Source: Apostichopus californicus (Eukaryota > Echinodermata > Holothuroidea > Aspidochirotida > Stichopodidae). From it: a stretch of 64,000 nt of DNA. The notes below the pieces were generated by a model. It searched no databases. It saw nothing but the letters and a program-made list of their open reading frames with translations, and was not told the origin of the DNA. This document shows, one piece after another, positions 61,201 to 64,000 of this stretch (positions are counted from its first letter, which is position 1; each line of letters starts with the position of its first letter). The translations under genes and the position numbers were made by a program. Where the stretch lies: assembly GCA_020650975.1 (NCBI GenBank), contig JAIPMN010000470.1:25623-89622 (forward strand), given 5' to 3'.

Positions 61201-63331
61201 TCGGTCAGAATACAAAACAAGTGCATATGTACACACACATTCACAATCACCACTATATAGGTTCCTTTTACCTTCAGCAAGGAATAAACAATCACACAAG
61301 CTAACCACTCACCAATGGATTGCCGGCTTTGTCGATCCTGATGATCCGATCTGGTCCATCTGTGACAGGAACCACTTGCTTGGGTGTGGCTGCAGCTGCT
61401 GCAGCCGCTGTGGCTACTACTGCCTTTCCTGATCCTCCTGGCTTGACCGGGGAATGTCTTTGCTGATGATGCTGGACTGGATCTCTGGTCGCTATTTGGT
61501 CATGGGCATGAAGCAAGGCCTACATAAAGTAAGAAAACAAACATATTGTCACATGACTTGTGGGAGCCAATTACATATTATTATTAATTTTAATAGCAGC
61601 CACAAGGCCCTTTCGACTTTTGTATTGTATTGTTTAAATTTCTTGTTTACCTTATGCAGCTTTTTAATCACTGGTTCCTTGTCTTGTGGTGTGCATGGTG
61701 AGCGGAGGAGGGGTAGGGGGAAGGGGGATGTTTGGTAATGGTTCTTAAATAGAATAATCTGTTGCTTATTGTTGGGTTTCGTCTAGTACAACTACTTTCT
61801 CAAAGCTTGTTCTCTTGCTTGTCCAGGGGGAATTAAAAACCCCAAATTTGTGAAATAAACATGATATCAATTTACATTGAAATGAGTACTAACAGTGCAA
61901 TATTAACATTATTATGAAGTATATACCTTGCATGTTATTGCTTATTAACTGGCACATTGATTTCTAAAACACCAGCACTCTCTTCCATACTGTTATTGCA
62001 CACAAGGCACTTTGTTATTCACAATTTACATTCAGAATTAATCATGATCACAGTGTGTTCAGTGTTAATTATTCACTACTTAATGTTCCTTCATTGGGTG
62101 GGAACGGCACAGGTTGACGAATGTGTGAATCATCGTATAAATCGTGTTACGAACGAAACTGTCAAGTATCGACAAAATATAGTAAATTAGAAAACAAAGT
62201 CTACATTCGCTGTAAATCTTATGAACAAAACTTATTCGCCGAAGAAATGTCTATTATTTATATGTAGTACTACTGGGCTGTTGGAATTTTCAATATAGGG
62301 TTAGCATGTAACCTAAACACTGCAAATTGCTGTAAGCCAGTAAATGAACAGCATACAACATAACATTGTCCATCAGTTGAGTATTTTGACATCATTTGAC
62401 ATTATTTAAACTACTTTCCTTTTGGAAACTGGTAAGCAGATACCATGTACAGTAGGATGTCTATAAAATCAAGTTATAATAACCTTTGACACAGCCATGA
62501 CAAGATAAACCTCTAGAGTGGCTCTATTTAAACAAAGATGACAGGTCGGCTCATCTTGCAGAATATGTGATATATTTTACAGCTGGATCTTGTGGTAAAG
62601 TATCCCTCATATGTTAGTTTATGTTTTGCTTCATTGCAATACATTTCATGAATTTACCTGATCCAATTTCCATCTCCAATACCCCCCACAGGAAAGGAAA
62701 AAACCTGACATATTTTTCAAATAGTTGGCATTCTTTTGGCTTGAATGCTCATTAATAACAAACAACCTTGAAAGAAATATGTTACAAATAAGAGTATAAA
62801 ATTTTCTTCCATTATTTGTATTAAAAGTTGTTCATAAAATGCATATATGAAGGCTCACTTCCAAATGTCTACCTAGCATTTGTGGGGGAAAATGTTTACA
62901 AATAGTTGTAATTGTATATTTGTTGGCAACATTGAAGATGATCACACACTCAAAATTACCATACAGACTGCGGCTCATGAATTGCTGCTGGGTTATTGTT
63001 GGAAGTCATGTTGATCGATACAAAAGAGATTGCCAAAATGCAAAGTACTTTCCTAATCTCTAACGAACAAAATTTATGTAACACATGTGAAACTCCAACC
63101 ATACCACTTCAAGGCACATAATTTACCTAATCTGTTAACTCTCCAAACAAAATGAACTTGGAGAATTCAAGAGTTTTGAAAGCTCATATTGTAAGAAATC
63201 ATCTTTACTTTTAGTGATCGTTCACCATATCATTGACGTGTTCTATGTCATACCTTCGTGTGGGGATCTGCGAAAATCCTTCTAAGTGCATCGGTCTCTG
63301 GACTCCGTACATCTCTCGTTGATAGTGCAAT
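46031..63331 (-). CDS. PALS1: PALS1/MPP5 (Stardust) MAGUK scaffold, C-terminal ten coding exons
   Basis: Ten exons on the minus strand join without frame breaks: 63331-63254, 61519-61313, 59809-59648, 58652-58554, 57993-57794, 56129-56008, 54413-54249, 53753-53551, 48182-48072 and 46210-46031, giving 508 residues and TGA. Human PALS1 has 675 aa; the missing N-terminus (Crumbs/PAR6-related and most L27 sequence) lies right of the window. Domains in order: end of L27 (about 1-40), a linker with a poly-Ala run, PDZ (about 83-165), SH3 (about 185-248), a Lys-rich hook (about 250-290) and a guanylate kinase-like domain (about 305-505) ending [10 protein letters not shown]. Exon boundaries and residues such as [19 protein letters not shown] and [11 protein letters not shown] follow PALS1 more closely than other MPPs. 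PALS1 links Crumbs to PATJ at apical junctions; the GK domain in MAGUKs is a binding module and not an enzyme. Two introns carry donor-containing tandem arrays. Confidence 0.94.
46211..47680 (-). other. PALS1 last intron, part distal to the donor array
   Basis: No exon is recognised. A remnant of the donor-array unit (TTGTTCGACTACATTAAAGG) sits at 47311-47330, about 480 bp from the array. Confidence 0.5.
47681..48084. repeat. Tandem repeat (about 131-137 bp, 3 copies) containing the PALS1 exon 9 splice donor
   Basis: Three units share TACCGCCCTCAAT, TTTAATGTCTACATTA, TTTGTATCTAGGACTGTTGA and then CTTACCTTCAACTGTTCG. The last motif is, on the minus strand, the exon end GAACAGTTGAAG plus donor GTAAGG/GTAAGC. 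The functional donor is at 48071-48070; the copies have GT at 47940-47939 and 47803-47802. Each unit thus contains about 13 bp of exon and the 5' splice site. Confidence 0.88.
48072..48182 (-). CDS. PALS1: PALS1 exon (GK domain, APPS segment)
   Basis: The exon encodes 37 residues, [20 protein letters not shown] and on to DAGEQLK. The acceptor TTTGATCTGAGTAG gives the residue count expected between ...LHPQ and NSDL. The donor is GTAAGG. The FIAPPS motif is a standard GK-like segment. Confidence 0.93.
48183..50424 (-). other. PALS1 intron between GK exons, right-to-left part 2
   Basis: A TATATC/TA microsatellite lies at about 48321-48400. A 150-codon plus-strand open frame at 48227-48679 runs through it and is a low-complexity artefact. 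Nothing else is recognised. Confidence 0.5.
50425..50796. mobile_element. hAT-superfamily MITE with perfect 8-bp target duplication
   Basis: The 372-bp element starts CAGTGGCGGAGC and ends GCTCCGCCACTG, a perfect 12-bp terminal inverted repeat that extends imperfectly inwards for about 30 bp. It is flanked by identical 8-bp TTTGCAGC (50417-50424 and 50797-50804), the target length expected of hAT elements. It has no transposase and lies in a PALS1 intron. Confidence 0.93.
50805..53550 (-). other. PALS1 intron between GK exons, part 1
   Basis: No exon is recognised. A C run lies at 51431-51453, and three copies of GGCAGGGCTAC-like 16-bp units at about 52324-52363. Confidence 0.5.
53551..53753 (-). 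CDS. PALS1: PALS1 exon (GK domain, core)
   Basis: The first two bases AT complete a His codon split with the preceding exon (AVP-H-TSRTRK). It encodes [20 protein letters not shown] and on to LHPQ, with donor GTAAAG. The GK-type SRTRK and DYHF segments are clear. Confidence 0.94.
53754..54248 (-). other. PALS1 intron
   Basis: A short intron with a G-rich microsatellite (GGGGGA units) at 53903-53933. No exon is seen. Confidence 0.6.
54249..54413 (-). CDS. PALS1: PALS1 exon (start of GK domain)
   Basis: Bounded by acceptor AACCTCGACAG and donor GTAAGT. It encodes an acidic stretch [14 protein letters not shown], then [18 protein letters not shown], the remnant P-loop region of MAGUK GK domains, and on to AVP. 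It joins upstream exon phase 1 and leaves one base for the next exon. Confidence 0.93.
54414..55191 (-). other. PALS1 intron, part next to the acceptor
   Basis: AT-rich intronic sequence between the GK-start acceptor and the 117-bp array. No other feature is seen. Confidence 0.55.
55192..56017. repeat. 117-bp tandem repeat (7 copies) containing the PALS1 hook-exon splice donor
   Basis: Seven units at a 117-bp spacing (one step is 119) start beyond the exon 6 donor. The phrase GATATTTACCATCTGCATA marks each at 55295, 55412, 55531, 55648, 55765, 55882 and 55999. On the minus strand it reads TATGCAGATG plus GTAAAT, i.e. the last 10 bp of the exon and its donor. Five decoys are identical to the true donor over this motif; the copy at 55539-55538 has one change (GATT-GTAAAT). 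The array fills about half of the 1.6 kb intron. Confidence 0.95.
56008..56129 (-). CDS. PALS1: PALS1 exon (basic hook region)
   Basis: The first base T completes an Asn codon from the SH3 exon (GFQMN-REAMKK). It encodes [20 protein letters not shown], then [19 protein letters not shown]. The Lys-rich hook matches the KKNKKKRKK region of PALS1. Donor GTAAAT is at 56007. Confidence 0.93.
56130..57793 (-). other. PALS1 intron
   Basis: No exon is recognised. A C-rich run lies at 56731-56752. The acceptor side is CTCTGTTCTTAG. Confidence 0.55.
57794..57993 (-). CDS. PALS1: PALS1 exon (SH3 domain)
   Basis: It encodes [20 protein letters not shown] and on through [28 protein letters not shown] and [10 protein letters not shown]. 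The ALFKYDP and WWQA motifs are SH3 hallmarks. The donor GTAAGT leaves two bases (AA) for the next codon. Confidence 0.96.
57994..58553 (-). other. PALS1 intron
   Basis: A short intron with C-rich stretches around 58410-58450. The 140-codon plus-strand open frame across it has no similarity to known proteins. Confidence 0.6.
58554..58652 (-). CDS. PALS1: PALS1 exon (end of PDZ, PDZ-SH3 linker)
   Basis: 33 codons, phase 0 at both ends: [20 protein letters not shown] to [15 protein letters not shown] is the last PDZ strand, matching HGTLTFVLIP in PALS1. The acceptor is CACTTTTAG and the donor GTAAGA. Confidence 0.93.
58653..59647 (-). other. PALS1 intron
   Basis: A purine-rich GGGAAA/GGGGAA stretch lies at 58779-58860. 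No exon is recognised. Confidence 0.55.
59648..59809 (-). CDS. PALS1: PALS1 exon (PDZ core)
   Basis: 54 codons, phase 0 at both ends: [20 protein letters not shown], then [20 protein letters not shown] and EISDML. The [14 protein letters not shown] segment is a PDZ hallmark and close to PALS1. The donor is GTGAGC. Confidence 0.95.
59810..61312 (-). other. PALS1 intron
   Basis: No exon is recognised. It holds a C run at 60113-60124 and an interspersed repeat at 60718-61045. Confidence 0.55.
60718..61045. repeat. Interspersed repeat with TGACCT motifs
   Basis: Two related halves about 165 bp apart each contain TTGACCTMTG-TGA, a CCAAATGACCTTTG or TCAAATGACCTTTG core, and nearby GTTTC/GAGTTTC phrases. 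It ends in a CA/CACACAG microsatellite at 61020-61045. The style is that of a dispersed repeat; I cannot name the family. Confidence 0.5.
61313..61519 (-). CDS. PALS1: PALS1 exon (end of L27 region, linker, start of PDZ)
   Basis: 69 codons: [20 protein letters not shown], then a Gly/Ser- and Ala-rich linker with TAAAAAAAT, and [26 protein letters not shown] matches ALLLAHDKVA of human PALS1, and [12 protein letters not shown] matches the first PDZ strand. The poly-Ala linker is not in the human protein as I recall it. Confidence 0.92.
61520..63253 (-). other. PALS1 intron
   Basis: AT-rich intronic sequence. No exon or named repeat is recognised. Confidence 0.55.
63254..63331 (-). CDS. PALS1: PALS1 exon (L27 region)
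   Basis: 26 codons, phase 0: [20 protein letters not shown] and ADPHTK, acceptor CTTTTATAG, donor GTATGA. It joins ALLHAHD as in LLNTPHIQ-ALLLAHD of human PALS1. Similarity is moderate because the exon is short; position and phase support it. Confidence 0.8.
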
Positions 63332-64000
63332 CTATAAAAGAATAAAGCATGTTCAGTTTAGTACAAACCAGTGTGTATATAAAACAAACCAATGTATATA
63401 TATAGTACATACCAACCTGTACTTAGTACATACTAAGACAGGTACTTAGTACCAATGTGTAACAAAGAATCCATTGCATGATTCTACCTGCACATTGTCC
63501 CATATGAAAATGCTGTTGACATAAATTCAATGGTAAAAAGTTGTCTAAAATGTTTCCCAGCACTTGAACCATAGGAAAAACTAATTTAATAAAGTGTGCC
63601 ATCACACAACCGTGACGATATGGAATTAGATATATGAAATTTTGGTAATCCCTCTTTTGCCTTCCTAGCCCTACCCCTACCCCTGCATAATATCGAACCA
63701 ACTGTTGACGTTTCCATCAAGTTTTGAAGAGTACTTCCATTTTATTACTATTCTGATTTCTGGGGTTAGTCATTGAAGCAGCAAGTAGTCAAGAATAGCA
63801 AAGCAAGATTTTTTTTGCAAACTCTGAAATGGATACACTTTCCCTTAATTTCCTCTGAGCAAGTCTCTTTATAAAATAACACAGTACCAATATTGAAACG
63901 ATTCTCAGCCAAACATACAATACCAACATTTCTTGGAAATCTTTTGTATAAAGTTCAAGCAAGGCCAGCAAACAACACTTCTGTACTGAGAGTGCAGTGG
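63332..64000 (-). other. PALS1 intron leading to upstream exons outside the window
   Basis: No exon is seen. The N-terminal part of PALS1 must lie to the right. A GTACTTAGTACATACTA-like short repeat lies around 63405-63445. Confidence 0.55.

Overview
The window is animal nuclear DNA: AT-rich, intron-rich, with GT-AG introns, tRNA-derived SINEs, a hAT-type MITE and many minisatellites. Protein similarity and repeat style point to an invertebrate deuterostome, most likely an echinoderm (a sea cucumber is my best guess, not proven). The strongest content is four conserved genes, recognised from exon translations and joined by phase-compatible splice sites.

Layout. (1) 1-2719, minus strand: the first coding exon (C2 domain) of a novel-type protein kinase C of the epsilon/eta class; the rest lies left of the window. 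(2) 2720-10369: a gene-poor stretch with dispersed hairpin repeats and probable decayed transposons. (3) 10370-11955, plus strand: ISCA2, the mitochondrial iron-sulfur assembly factor, three exons seen and the first coding exon not found. (4) 13962-35666, plus strand: WDR20, four coding exons (82+62+384+13 codons = 541 aa) around a 15.8 kb first intron. (5) 35667-46030: the region between two convergent genes, with a SINE, a U2 snRNA-like sequence and a 46-bp minisatellite. (6) 46031-63331, minus strand: the last ten coding exons (508 aa) of PALS1/MPP5/Stardust, covering the end of the L27 region, PDZ, SH3, hook and guanylate kinase domains. Its N-terminal exons lie right of the window.

The genes do not form a pathway: PKC is signalling, ISCA2 is mitochondrial Fe-S assembly, WDR20 is a USP12/USP46 cofactor, and PALS1 is an apical polarity scaffold. 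However, the human counterparts PRKCH, PALS1, ISCA2 and WDR20 are, from memory, all on chromosome 14q, so the window looks like a compact remnant of an ancient linkage group.

The most unusual signal is in PALS1. Two of its introns begin with tandem arrays whose repeat unit contains the exon's own 5' splice site: a 117-bp unit, seven copies, at 55192-56017, and a unit of about 131-137 bp, three copies, at 47681-48084. WDR20 intron 3 also opens with a 33-bp minisatellite just after its donor. These introns therefore carry series of decoy donors. I know of no description of this as a pattern.
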